NCBI GenBank assembly: GCA_001724855.1
Contig: MEED01000013.1
Span: 1 to 64,000, forward strand
Origin: Lautropia sp. SCN 69-89
GTDB taxonomy: Bacteria; Pseudomonadota; Gammaproteobacteria; Burkholderiales; Burkholderiaceae_E
DNA length: 64,000 bases
Reading direction: 5' to 3'
In this document: piece after piece, positions 16,105 to 24,625 of the stretch
How the letters are laid out: each line of letters opens with the position of its first letter
Numbering within the stretch: the first letter of the stretch is position 1
Translations under genes and position numbers: made by a program
The notes under the pieces: generated by a model
What the model saw: the letters and a program-made list of their open reading frames with translations, nothing else
What the model was told of the DNA's origin: nothing
Databases searched by the model: none

Positions 16105-19076
16105 GATGCGCGCCCGCCCGAGATCATCGACCAGAGCCGCTTCCAGAGCCGTCTGTACCAAGGCGCGGCCTGCGGCACCAGCCGGCTTTCGAAACTCTTG
16201 AAGAACTGCCTGATCAGAACCTTCATCACGCTGCCGAGCAGTCGGTTGCCGACCGCTGCGACGGTGCCGCCCGCCTGCGCAACGTATCGATAGCGCAGCA
16301 GGGTCCCGCCCGGCGCAGGCGCCAACTGGACCCAGGCACTCGCGGTACCGAAACCGAGCTGACCTTCGGCGTTCATCGCCATCCGCATGCTGGAAGGCGG
16401 CTGCTTGTCGTGTATTGCAACCTGGCCGCGATAGGCGCCCCGCATTCCGGCCACGCCGATGACGACTTCGGTCTCGTAGCGATCCGTAGCCACGAGAACC
16501 ATGCTCCGGCAGCCCGGGATGACCGACTTCAGGATCTCCACGTCGTTGATCGCATCCCAGACCTGCTCGGGTTTCGCGCTCAACGTCACTTCCCCTTCGC
16601 CTGCAAGCCCCCCTGGAGGCACCGTCGCAACGTCGCCACTCTCCTGGCGCGCGGGCCTTTCGCCGCGCTGCCGGTTCGGATCCATCCCGTTCGCATAGGC
16701 CCAGACCCGGTTGAGCGTGAGCGGCGGCTCGATGTCGTCACGCCCGAGCGCGTCGCCCACGGCGTTGGCGAGCGCCGCCGGCGACGACATCGAGCTTCCG
16801 TCGCCCATGCCTTTCGAGCCCAGTTCGTTCGTGGGCGACGGCGTCGCGACGTGCCCGATGACGAGCGGGGGCATCTCCGGCGCGGTCGGGCACAGGTACT
16901 CGGCGAACGTCCCCGACAGGAAGTTTCCTTCCGTGTCGTAGGCCAGTTCTTCGAACAATGCCGCGCCGATGCCGTGCGCGAAGCCGCCATGGATCTGGCC
17001 CTCCACGAGCGTCGGGTTCAGGATGTTGCCGACGTCGTGCACCGACACGTACTTGACGATGTCCAGGCGGCCGGTCGCCCGATCGACCTCGACGGCGGCT
17101 ACGTCGCAGACGAAGCCGAAAGTCAGCGCCGAAGCCACCCGATCGTCGGCGCCGATCTCGCCAAGGACCGGCGGAGACCAGGTGGCGGTCTCGTACAACC
17201 CCGCCACCGATCCGGTGGGGTGCCAATGGGCACGCGAAGCGAGCCGCTTGACGGGAATCTCGCGGGTCGCGTCGCCGCGCACGCGCGCCACTCCGCCCGC
17301 GAGCTCGATATCCGCGGCTTCGACGCGCAGTTCCTCGGCGGCCATGTCCTTCAACTTGCCGGCGACCTGGCGCGCGCAGCGCAGCACGGCCTCCACGACG
17401 ATGGTGGAGAAGCGGTTCGAGTAGTTCCCCGATGCGATCGACCAGGCACTGCTGCGTGTGTCGAGTTCCGTCACGACGTCCACCGCCGAAGGGTCGATCC
17501 CGAGCTGATCGGCGATGATCTGCGCGGCAACCGTTGCGTGTCCCTGTCCGTTGGGCGTGCTGGACAGATAGCAGGTGATCTGTCCCGAAGGATCGACACC
17601 GATCGTCGCGGTGCCGTTTCCTCCGGACTTCGGCGCGCTCCTGGCTCGCTGTTCCGCCGTCTGGCCGAGCGATACGTACGCCATGTTGGATCCCGACGGT
17701 TCGACTCCCACCGCGAATCCGATGCCGAACAGCTTTCCCTCCTGGCGGGCGCGATCCCGCCGCACCTTGAGTCCTTCGTAGTCGGCCAGGCGCAAGGCCT
17801 CGTCGAGCGCCTTCGCGTAATCGCCCGAGTCGTAGACGGCCCCTGCCGGCGCATCGTAGGGAAACGCGTCCTTGCGGATGAAGTTGTGGCGGCGCAGTTC
17901 CGCCGGATCCATCCCGAGCCGACGCGCGGCCTTGTCCATCAGGCCTTCCAGCGCGAAATAGAACTGCGGCCCGCCGTAGCCGCGATTCAGGCCGGCCGGC
18001 ACCCGGTTGGTGACGACCAGCAGGTTCTCGATCTCGATGTTGCGGACCCGGTAGGCGCCGTTGGAGGCGGCATGCATCCGATATAGCGACGCGGGCTCCG
18101 GCGCCCGGATGTAGGCCCCGATGTTGGCGACATTGCGAAAGCGCAAACCGGTGAGTTCCCCGTCGGCGGAGAAGGCACCTGCGATGGTGCCGAGCCGGTC
18201 CGTCGACGACGACGACGCCATCAGGTGCTCGAGACGGTCTTCGATCCACTTGACTGGAACGCCGAGCTTGCGGCTGACGCCGGCGATCAGCAGCATGTAC
18301 GCATAGACCGACTGCTTGACGCCGAAGCTGCCCCCGCTCGCGGGCGGTGTGAGGATCCGCAAATGGTTTCCCGGGACACCGAGCGATCCCGCCATCAGGG
18401 GCTGCAGAATGTAGGGCCCCTGGAAGTTCGCCCAGATCGTGTAGCGATCGGGGGCCGACTCGAAATTCGCGATGACGCCATAGGTTTCCATCGGCGTCGC
18501 GAATGAGCGGGGATAGTGATACGAGAACTCGACGACATGCGCGGCATCCCGGAACGCCGCTGCCGGGTCGCCATACGAGAACGTGCGCGTGGCGAGAATG
18601 TTCGAACCCGCTTCCTCGTGGAGCAACGGTGCGTCCGGCGCCATGGCGGCTTCGAGGTCGGCCGCCGCCGGCAGCGGTTCGTAGTCGACCGTGATGAGAT
18701 CGAGCGCGTCTTCGGCAAGGTAGCGGTCCTGGGCCACCACCACGGCGACCGGCTCGCCGACATGGCGGACCTTGTCCACGGCGAAGGGCAGATACCTGGC
18801 TCGCGTCTTCACGACGGTCGGAACCGGACCGACCAGCTCAGCCAGTTGCCGGCCGGTCACCACGCCGCACACGCCGGGCATCGCCTCGGCGCGGGAGGTA
18901 TCGATCGAACGGATCCGGGCGTGCGGGTGCGGCGAGCGCAGAATTCCGGCATGTCGCAGCCCCGCCACGGGCTCCAGGTCGTCGATGAACCGGGCCTGCC
19001 CGGTCAGGAGGGCCTCGTCCTCCTTGCGGACCGTCGGACGTCCGACCCAGGATCCCTTGTCGATGGACGCATGCAT
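16101..19076 (-). CDS. Molybdenum hydroxylase large subunit fused to a CoxG-like SRPBCC domain
   Basis: Molybdopterin-cytosine-dinucleotide catalytic subunit of the xanthine-oxidase family, 991 residues, about 200 longer than usual. Residues 1-780 are CoxL-like: GRPTVRKEDEALLTGQARF opens the protein, the active-site loop is LNRGYGGPQFYFALEG near 365, and GQGHATVAAQI near 520 and GSKGMGDGS near 755 line the cofactor pocket. Residues about 825-970 form a second domain with the CoxG/SRPBCC pattern (GEGEVTLSAKPEQVWDAIND, then PGCRSM). It lacks the AYRCSFR loop of CO dehydrogenase, so CO oxidation is unlikely. The substrate is probably a ring carbon of an aromatic or heterocyclic acid or its CoA ester. 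Confidence 0.92.
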   Translation of the reverse strand: MHASIDKGSWVGRPTVRKEDEALLTGQARFIDDLEPVAGLRHAGILRSPHPHARIRSIDTSRAEAMPGVCGVVTGRQLAELVGPVPTVVKTRARYLPFAVDKVRHVGEPVAVVVAQDRYLAEDALDLITVDYEPLPAAADLEAAMAPDAPLLHEEAGSNILATRTFSYGDPAAAFRDAAHVVEFSYHYPRSFATPMETYGVIANFESAPDRYTIWANFQGPYILQPLMAGSLGVPGNHLRILTPPASGGSFGVKQSVYAYMLLIAGVSRKLGVPVKWIEDRLEHLMASSSSTDRLGTIAGAFSADGELTGLRFRNVANIGAYIRAPEPASLYRMHAASNGAYRVRNIEIENLLVVTNRVPAGLNRGYGGPQFYFALEGLMDKAARRLGMDPAELRRHNFIRKDAFPYDAPAGAVYDSGDYAKALDEALRLADYEGLKVRRDRARQEGKLFGIGFAVGVEPSGSNMAYVSLGQTAEQRARSAPKSGGNGTATIGVDPSGQITCYLSSTPNGQGHATVAAQIIADQLGIDPSAVDVVTELDTRSSAWSIASGNYSNRFSTIVVEAVLRCARQVAGKLKDMAAEELRVEAADIELAGGVARVRGDATREIPVKRLASRAHWHPTGSVAGLYETATWSPPVLGEIGADDRVASALTFGFVCDVAAVEVDRATGRLDIVKYVSVHDVGNILNPTLVEGQIHGGFAHGIGAALFEELAYDTEGNFLSGTFAEYLCPTAPEMPPLVIGHVATPSPTNELGSKGMGDGSSMSSPAALANAVGDALGRDDIEPPLTLNRVWAYANGMDPNRQRGERPARQESGDVATVPPGGLAGEGEVTLSAKPEQVWDAINDVEILKSVIPGCRSMVLVATDRYETEVVIGVAGMRGAYRGQVAIHDKQPPSSMRMAMNAEGQLGFGTASAWVQLAPAPGGTLLRYRYVAQAGGTVAAVGNRLLGSVMKVLIRQFFKSFESRLVPQAAPWYRRLWKRLWSMISGGRAS

Positions 19077-19089
19077 GCGCAGCGGCTTC

Positions 19090-20595
19090 TCAGCGCAGGA
19101 CGAAGGGATTGGGCATCCCCTCGGCAAGATTCATCCAGACGCTCTTGGTCTGGAGATACTCGCGGATCGCTTCCTGCCCGTTCTCGCGCCCGATCCCGCT
19201 GCGCTTGAATCCGCCGAACGGGGACATGTAGCTGACGGCCCGATAGGTATTGACCCAGACGGTTCCCGCTTGCAGGCGCTCGGACATCAGGAACGCGCGC
19301 CTGATGTTCCGTGTCCACACTCCGGCGGCGAGTCCGAAATTGATGTCGTTGGCAATCCTGATCGCGTCCGCTTCGTCGTCGAACGGAATCACCGAGAGAA
19401 CCGGGCCGAAGACTTCCTCCTGCGCGATGCGCATCCGGTTGTCCACCCCGACGAAGATCGTCGGCTCGACGAACCAGCCCCCGGAGAGCGCGGGGTCGGA
19501 CGGGCGCCCGCCGCCGAGCGCGCATTGCGCCCCTTCTCCGCGCGCAATGTCGATGTAGCCCAGGACCTTCTCGCGATGCGGCAGGGTAGTGATCGGCCCC
19601 ACCTGCGTCGTCGCAAGCATCGGATCGCCCATCCGCGCGGTACGCGCGAAGGCCACCAGCCTGTCCACGAACTGGTCATGGACACTTCGCTGGACCAGCA
19701 ACCGTGACCCGGCGATGCAGGTCTGGCCACTTGCGCCGAAGATGCCGGCGATGGCGCCCATCAGGGCGTTGTCGAGGTCGGCGTCGTCGAAGACGATGTT
19801 CGGCGACTTGCCGCCCAGTTCGAGCGTGACACGCTTGATGTGCCTGGCCGCAAGCTCGCTGACATGCGCGCCGGTCGCGTCGCCGCCGGTGAATGCGATC
19901 TTCGCGACCAGCGGATGCGTGACCAGCGCGTCCCCCACGTCGACGCCGAACCCGGTGATGGTGTTGACCACCCCTGGCGGAAAGCCGGCCTCCTCGAAAA
20001 GCCGTGCGAACTCGAGCGTCGAGGCCGACGTGTATTCGGACGGCTTGATCACTGCCGTGTTGCCCGCGGCAAGCGCCGGCGCGAGCTTCCATCCGAGCAA
20101 CAGAAGCGGCGAATTCCACGGGGTGATCGCGACGACCACGCCGAGCGGCTCGTGGCGCGTGTAGTTGAACATTTCGGGCTTGTCGGTCGGGATGACCGCG
20201 CCCTCGATCTTGTCGGCCAGTCCGCCGAAGTAGCGGTACCACTCGGAGAGGTAACGTACCTGCCCGAGCATCTCCGCCATCAGCTTTCCGTTGTCGCGCA
20301 CCTCGATCGCAGCCAGCCGTTCCGCGTCGCGGTCGATCAGCTCGGCAAGCTTCAGCAGGAGCTTGCCTCGGGCGCTGGGCTTCAACGATGCCCAGGCCGC
20401 CGACTGGAAGGCTGCGTGGGCAGCCTTCACGGCGGCGTCGGCATCCGCCGGGCCGCATCGTGGAATCTCGGCCCAGGCCTGTCCGGTATACGGATTCAGG
20501 CTCTCGAACCACTGACCATCGATCGGCTCGGCCTGTTTGCCGCCTATCGTGTTGCGATACCGGACCAGCGCAGGCGCAGCGGAGCTCGAGTTCAT
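19090..20595 (-). CDS. Aldehyde dehydrogenase (NAD(P)+)
   Basis: ALDH-superfamily enzyme, 501 residues. Catalytic residues are seen in LELGGKSPNIVF (Glu) and ASGQTCIAGSRLL (Cys); the C-terminal FGGFKRSGIGRENG motif is intact. Its start overlaps the stop of the decarboxylase large subunit by four bases, and the Mo-hydroxylase large subunit follows 13 bases on. The tight coupling to a 2-oxoacid decarboxylase suggests that it oxidises the aldehyde which that enzyme releases. The exact aldehyde is not predictable. Confidence 0.93.
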   Translation of the reverse strand: MNSSSAAPALVRYRNTIGGKQAEPIDGQWFESLNPYTGQAWAEIPRCGPADADAAVKAAHAAFQSAAWASLKPSARGKLLLKLAELIDRDAERLAAIEVRDNGKLMAEMLGQVRYLSEWYRYFGGLADKIEGAVIPTDKPEMFNYTRHEPLGVVVAITPWNSPLLLLGWKLAPALAAGNTAVIKPSEYTSASTLEFARLFEEAGFPPGVVNTITGFGVDVGDALVTHPLVAKIAFTGGDATGAHVSELAARHIKRVTLELGGKSPNIVFDDADLDNALMGAIAGIFGASGQTCIAGSRLLVQRSVHDQFVDRLVAFARTARMGDPMLATTQVGPITTLPHREKVLGYIDIARGEGAQCALGGGRPSDPALSGGWFVEPTIFVGVDNRMRIAQEEVFGPVLSVIPFDDEADAIRIANDINFGLAAGVWTRNIRRAFLMSERLQAGTVWVNTYRAVSYMSPFGGFKRSGIGRENGQEAIREYLQTKSVWMNLAEGMPNPFVLR

Positions 20596-21197
20596 AGCGA
20601 TGCCAGCCCGAGCGCCGCGCGGAAGCGGTTCTTCACATGGACTCCATCGCGTGGTGGCAGCGCGCGCGGCAGCTCCTCGGCCTTCACGAAGACCCTCGCC
20701 AACCCGCAGCCGGCGCGGCGCCCGATCTGCGTCGAGATCTCGCCCACTCGATCGGCGTCCTCGATCTCGAGGGTCCAGTCGAAACCGCAGGCCTTGGCGA
20801 CACCGACGAGGTCCACGCCGAGGCCGGCGTGGCTACGTTGCATGCCGGTCTCGCCGAAATGGCCGTTGTCGAGGACGACGATGGACAGGTTGCGCGGCTT
20901 CTGCACGCCAATGGTCGCGAGCGCGCCGAGCCCCATCAGTTGCTCGCCGTCGCCAGTGATGACAAGCACGTCGTGATCCGGCCGGGCCAGCGCCAAGCCG
21001 AGGCCCATTGCGGCAGCGCCTCCCATCCCGCCCCACAGGTAGAACGTCTGCTCGCGGTCCCCGGCTGCGTAGGCATCGTATGAAGCCGATCCCAGGCCCG
21101 TCACGATCAGCGCAGAGGGGCACTGCCGGATCAGGCTCGCCACGAATTCCCGCCGGTGAATGACCGGCACCCGGCCTGTTCTGGACATGTCGTTCAT
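20592..21197 (-). CDS. Two-subunit thiamine-diphosphate decarboxylase, PP-domain (beta) subunit
   Basis: Resembles the ComE/phosphonopyruvate-decarboxylase C-terminal half: a stand-alone thiamine-diphosphate pyrophosphate-binding domain of 201 residues. The cofactor motif is GDGEQLMGLGALATIG followed by the asparagine in VVLDNGHFGETG, which binds Mg2+. The start at 21197 (MNDMSRTGR) overlaps the alpha-subunit stop as ATGA. Enzymes of this kind decarboxylate 3-sulfopyruvate or phosphonopyruvate, and related members act on other 2-oxoacids. With an aldehyde dehydrogenase directly downstream, a 2-oxoacid to aldehyde to acid sequence is likely. Confidence 0.88.
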   Translation of the reverse strand: MNDMSRTGRVPVIHRREFVASLIRQCPSALIVTGLGSASYDAYAAGDREQTFYLWGGMGGAAAMGLGLALARPDHDVLVITGDGEQLMGLGALATIGVQKPRNLSIVVLDNGHFGETGMQRSHAGLGVDLVGVAKACGFDWTLEIEDADRVGEISTQIGRRAGCGLARVFVKAEELPRALPPRDGVHVKNRFRAALGLASL

Positions 21198-21724
21198 CCG
21201 TCGGTCCATTTCTTTCGTCCGATGAGGCCCTGGGAGAGCAGCACGGCGACTTGCTCGCCGGCCTCGAAAGCGGCGTCGAGTGCGGCACTCACGGTCTCCG
21301 CCACCTCCTCGGGCCTGTTTGCGCGCAACACCGTGATGCCCATGTCCTCCATCACGCTCTGGGTCGCCTTGCCCATCGGTACCTGCCACGGGTTGAATTC
21401 CGCCCACTCGCCTCGCATCGTCACGAGGGCGAGAAACGGGAAGCGGCAATTCCCGAGCAGCGAGAACATGTTCACGCAGTTGCCCACTCCGCTCGACTGC
21501 ATCAGAAGGACGGACCGCTCGCCGCCGAGCCACGCACCGCAATTGACAGCGACCCCCTCTTCCTCGGTGGTCAGCACGACGCCCCGCATCTCCGAATCGG
21601 CGTCTACCCGGCGCAGGACATGCGCGTGGCCGGCATCGGGTACATAAGCGACCTGACGGATCCCGCCGGCCTTCAGGATGGAAAAGATCTGCTCCGGCCA
21701 GGATGGCCCTGTTTCGCCAGTCAT
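21194..21724 (-). CDS. Two-subunit thiamine-diphosphate decarboxylase, Pyr-domain (alpha) subunit
   Basis: N-terminal pyrimidine-binding domain partner of the preceding entry, 176 residues, ComD-like. The conserved glutamate that activates the thiamine ring lies in VLTTEEEGVAVNCGAWLGG near residue 55; QSSGVGNCVNMFSLL and the loop REWAEFNPWQVPMG-like segment near 110 are the usual dimer features. It is the first gene of the 15-gene minus-strand run, preceded by a 143-base spacer holding a perfect palindrome. Sulfopyruvate decarboxylase proper is an alternative name, but no sulfolactate or taurine genes accompany it. Confidence 0.88.
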   Translation of the reverse strand: MTGETGPSWPEQIFSILKAGGIRQVAYVPDAGHAHVLRRVDADSEMRGVVLTTEEEGVAVNCGAWLGGERSVLLMQSSGVGNCVNMFSLLGNCRFPFLALVTMRGEWAEFNPWQVPMGKATQSVMEDMGITVLRANRPEEVAETVSAALDAAFEAGEQVAVLLSQGLIGRKKWTDG

Positions 21725-21792
21725 GTTGTCCGCTCGCTCCGCCTCGATTGCCTGCTTGGTATGCTAAAAATAGATGCGGACCGACGTCCAAT

Positions 21793-21804
21793 AACAAATT
21801 TGTT
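21793..21804. promoter_or_regulatory. 12-bp perfect palindrome, candidate operator for the decarboxylase run
   Basis: AACAAATTTGTT is a perfect dyad in the only AT-rich patch of this neighbourhood, 69-80 bases upstream of the decarboxylase alpha-subunit start at 21724. Weak promoter-like hexamers (TTGGAC and TAGCAT on the minus strand) lie just downstream of it, with poor spacing. No regulator gene is adjacent, so the binding protein is unknown; the nearest is the LysR gene at 26270. Confidence 0.45.
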
Positions 21805-21867
21805 CTTCTAGAATCAATATCCGTGATGCGAGCGCCAACCGCGGGCATGCAACGTGATGGGCGGACG

Positions 21868-22638
21868 TCACGTCCGCAACCACGGCACCAGGCGGCGTTC
21901 CAGCACGTCGAGAGCCTGCGAGAACACGAAGCCCAGCACGGCCACGACCAGCAGTCCCACGTACATCGTGTCGACAGTGAGGATCTGCCAGGCGTTCCAG
22001 ATCATGTAGCCGATGCCTGTCTTCGCGCCGATCATCTCGGCGATCACGATCAGGATGAGGCCCATCCCGACGCCGAGCTTGATGCCCGCGAGGATCGAGG
22101 GCAATGCGCCTGGCAGGGCGATTGTCCGGAAGACCTGCCATCCCCGCGCCCCGAAATTGCGCCCGACGTCCAGATAGATGCGATTGATGTTCGCCACGCC
22201 CGCCACCGTGTTGATGAGGACGGGGTAGAACATGCCGAGGGCGACCATCGCCACCTTCGACGCTTCACCCAACCCGAAGATCAGCAAGAGCAGGGGCAGG
22301 ATCGCGCTCTTCGGTATCGGGTAAGTGGCTGCAATGAGCGGGTCGACCGCCGCCCGAAGCGGCCTCGAGAGGCCCATCGCAAGACCGAGAAACAGCGCCG
22401 GGACACCACCGACGATCACGCCGATCGACAGGCGTTGCAGGCTCGCAGCGAGGTGCTGCAACAACTCCCCCGATGCCGACAGTTCGAGGAACTTTTCCGC
22501 TATGGCCGATGGCGCAGGAAAGAACCGTACGTCGATCGCGCCCAGGCGCGCCGCCACCTCCCACAGTGCAAGCAATGCAATGGGCGACAGGAGTCCGATC
22601 AGCAGATCGGAGGACAATGCGAGGCGTCCTTGCGTCAC
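21868..22638 (-). CDS. NitT/TauT-family ABC importer permease
   Basis: Inner-membrane permease of a nitrate/sulfonate/taurine-type ABC importer, 256 residues with about six hydrophobic segments. The family's coupling loop is clear in ARGWQVFRTIALPGALPSILAGIKLGVGMG near residue 165 (EAA motif), and LARLSIGV-like sequence follows the first membrane span. The start overlaps the ATPase gene stop by four bases. It is the last gene of the ubiD operon. Such importers carry sulfonates, pyrimidines or aromatic acids such as phthalates; UbiD as partner favours an aromatic acid. Confidence 0.92.
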   Translation of the reverse strand: MTQGRLALSSDLLIGLLSPIALLALWEVAARLGAIDVRFFPAPSAIAEKFLELSASGELLQHLAASLQRLSIGVIVGGVPALFLGLAMGLSRPLRAAVDPLIAATYPIPKSAILPLLLLIFGLGEASKVAMVALGMFYPVLINTVAGVANINRIYLDVGRNFGARGWQVFRTIALPGALPSILAGIKLGVGMGLILIVIAEMIGAKTGIGYMIWNAWQILTVDTMYVGLLVVAVLGFVFSQALDVLERRLVPWLRT

Positions 22639-23480
22639 GGTGCCGCCCCCGCCGGATTCGCGCGTTGCACTTCGTCGCGCAGGTACTCCCAGATCTGGAA
22701 CACCAGCTCGCCGTAGGCCGGCATGCCGCGCAATTCGAGCACTCTCCGAGGCCGCCGAAACGGGACGTCGATGACGACCTTCGCTCGCCCCGGGTGCGCT
22801 GTCATGACCATGATGCGATCGCCCAAGGTCACGGCTTCATCCACGCTGTGCGTGATGAATACGACGGTCTTTCCTGTCGCTTCCCAGATGCGCAGCAACT
22901 CCTGGTGGAGCAGTACGCGATTCTGCTCGTCGAGCGCGGAAAACGGCTCATCCATGAGCAGGATCTCCGGATCGTTCGCAAACGCCCGAACGATCGAGAC
23001 CCTCTGTCGCATGCCACCGGACAATTGGTGCGGGTAGTGATCGCGAAAACGCGACAGCCCGATCTTCTCGAGCAGGGGATCGACGATGCTGCGCACCTCG
23101 GGTTCCGCCACCCGCCTCATGCGAAGCCCGTAGGCGGCGTTGTCGAACACCGTGTACCAGGGGAAAAGCGAATCTCCCTGGAACACCATTGCATTCAATG
23201 GACGCGATCCGCCGCTCCCGGCAATCTCGATCGACCCCGCGCTCTTGCGTTCGAGGCCGGCAAGGATGCGGAGCAGGGTGGTCTTGCCACACCCGCTCGG
23301 ACCGACGATGACGAAGAATTCCCCCGAGGCGATGTCGATCGTGATGTCGTCGACGGCCACGAAGCCGGGTGCGTCGCCAAATCTCTTGCCCAGATGCCTC
23401 AGGCCGATCTTGACGCTACCCGGCGCATCGGCCGCCCGCCGCAGGCCGCGATGCGGATCGGCCGGTGTGGTGAATGCCAC
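22635..23480 (-). CDS. NitT/TauT-family ABC importer ATPase
   Basis: ATP-binding subunit with Walker A GPSGCGKTTLL, signature LSGGMRQRVSI, Walker B ILLMDEPFSALD and the switch histidine in VFITHSVDEA. I take GTG at 23480 as start: it has GGAG six bases upstream and lies 23 bases after the binding-protein stop. The frame is open far upstream, but that part shadows the binding-protein gene. Length 281 residues, with a C-terminal segment beyond the ATPase core that is usual for this family. Confidence 0.9.
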   Translation of the reverse strand: MAFTTPADPHRGLRRAADAPGSVKIGLRHLGKRFGDAPGFVAVDDITIDIASGEFFVIVGPSGCGKTTLLRILAGLERKSAGSIEIAGSGGSRPLNAMVFQGDSLFPWYTVFDNAAYGLRMRRVAEPEVRSIVDPLLEKIGLSRFRDHYPHQLSGGMRQRVSIVRAFANDPEILLMDEPFSALDEQNRVLLHQELLRIWEATGKTVVFITHSVDEAVTLGDRIMVMTAHPGRAKVVIDVPFRRPRRVLELRGMPAYGELVFQIWEYLRDEVQRANPAGAAP

Positions 23481-23503
23481 TCTTCGCTCCGTCGCGCTGG
23501 CGA

Positions 23504-24553
23504 TCAGCGCTGCGCCGCCGGGCCCAGAATCTCGAGCGCCGATTCGACGAACGTCGTGTCGACGGCCATCTCCAGTTCCACGGGCTTCTCGAGATAGCCC
23601 TGTTTGCGGTAGAACTCGAGATCCTTTCGCATGCTGTCGAGGTTGAGCCGGCCATCCGGGTCGATACCGTTGGGCACCATCTTCCGGTAGAGAGCCGGGT
23701 CCTTGACCCGGGTGTGCTCGATCATGATCCGGATCAGATCCTCTGCATTCGGCCCGGCGAACCGGCCATTGGCCAGCGCACCGTTGAAGTAGCGGGCAGC
23801 CTTTACGTAGGCCACCATGAAGCGCTGCGCGACGTCGCGACGCTTCCGGGCGAAATCGCCGCTGAAGAGCAACACCGCAACCTGCTGGTTCGGATAGATC
23901 TGGTCGTTGCTGACGCGGACCGCACTGCCCATCTCGACCGCCTGGGTCGCCGAGGGCTCGGCAGTCAGCGCAGCATCGATCGCCTTGTTGGCCAGCGCCG
24001 CGACCTGCTGCGGGTAGCTCATGTAGACGTGCTGGACGTCCTCGTACTTCAGGCCGACGGGTTTCAACGCTTCGGCGAGGAACGACGCAGGCGTCCCGCC
24101 CTCGCTGGCCTCGGCCAGCTTCATCCCTTTCAGGTCGGCGATCGACTTGTACCGCCCGCTGTCGACCAGGTCCTTGCGCACGAGAAGGGGCACGTATTGA
24201 TAACCGGGCGGCATCGACCCCTTGTCCGCGACCACCTTGATGTCGATGCCCCGACCGACGGCATTGAACAGGCCCGCCCCGGAAGCGCCGGCGCCCACGT
24301 CGATCTGGCCCGTTCCGAGAGGCACGACCATCTTGGGCCCGGCATCGAACAGGACGAACTCGACCTTGATCCGCTGCTCGGCAAAGTAACCGCGTCGCTC
24401 TGCGATGTAGAAGACGGCGTCGCTGACGACGCCGTTGTTGCCGATCCTCACGACATCGGGTGATTGGGCCCCTGCAATCCCGGGAGCGGAGATGGCGGCG
24501 CAAGTCGAAAGCGAGGCGCGGATGAAGCTCCGCCGGGAAGCAAGAAAGTCCAC
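23504..24553 (-). CDS. NitT/TauT-family ABC importer substrate-binding protein (Tat signal)
   Basis: Periplasmic binding protein of the NMT1/SsuA type, 349 residues. It starts with a twin-arginine signal (SRRSFIRASL) ending near AGAQ, so it is probably exported folded by Tat. The first strand is VVRIGNNGVVSDAVFYIAERRGYFAEQRIKVEF, the family's ligand-entry region, followed by GTGQIDVGAGASGAG. It lies 72 bases downstream of ubiD and starts the importer part of that operon. Ligand unknown; the linkage to UbiD points to a carboxylated aromatic or heterocycle. Confidence 0.92.
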   Translation of the reverse strand: MDFLASRRSFIRASLSTCAAISAPGIAGAQSPDVVRIGNNGVVSDAVFYIAERRGYFAEQRIKVEFVLFDAGPKMVVPLGTGQIDVGAGASGAGLFNAVGRGIDIKVVADKGSMPPGYQYVPLLVRKDLVDSGRYKSIADLKGMKLAEASEGGTPASFLAEALKPVGLKYEDVQHVYMSYPQQVAALANKAIDAALTAEPSATQAVEMGSAVRVSNDQIYPNQQVAVLLFSGDFARKRRDVAQRFMVAYVKAARYFNGALANGRFAGPNAEDLIRIMIEHTRVKDPALYRKMVPNGIDPDGRLNLDSMRKDLEFYRKQGYLEKPVELEMAVDTTFVESALEILGPAAQR

Positions 24554-24625
24554 TCGATGTCTCCTTCGATGTAGTTGTTGTCCGGCAGACGGCAGCCGGC
24601 GTGCCAGCCCGCGTCGCGAGGCCCG

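Noticed and set aside
16101-19076. Aerobic CO dehydrogenase from coxL/M/S-like genes
   Set aside because: The active-site loop reads LNRGYGGPQ and not the CO-dehydrogenase AYRCSFR; coxSML accessory genes such as coxDEF are absent.
21194-21724. Acetolactate synthase small gene or pyruvate oxidase
   Set aside because: Only the Pyr domain is present here with the PP domain in a separate gene, and no FAD-binding middle domain is seen.
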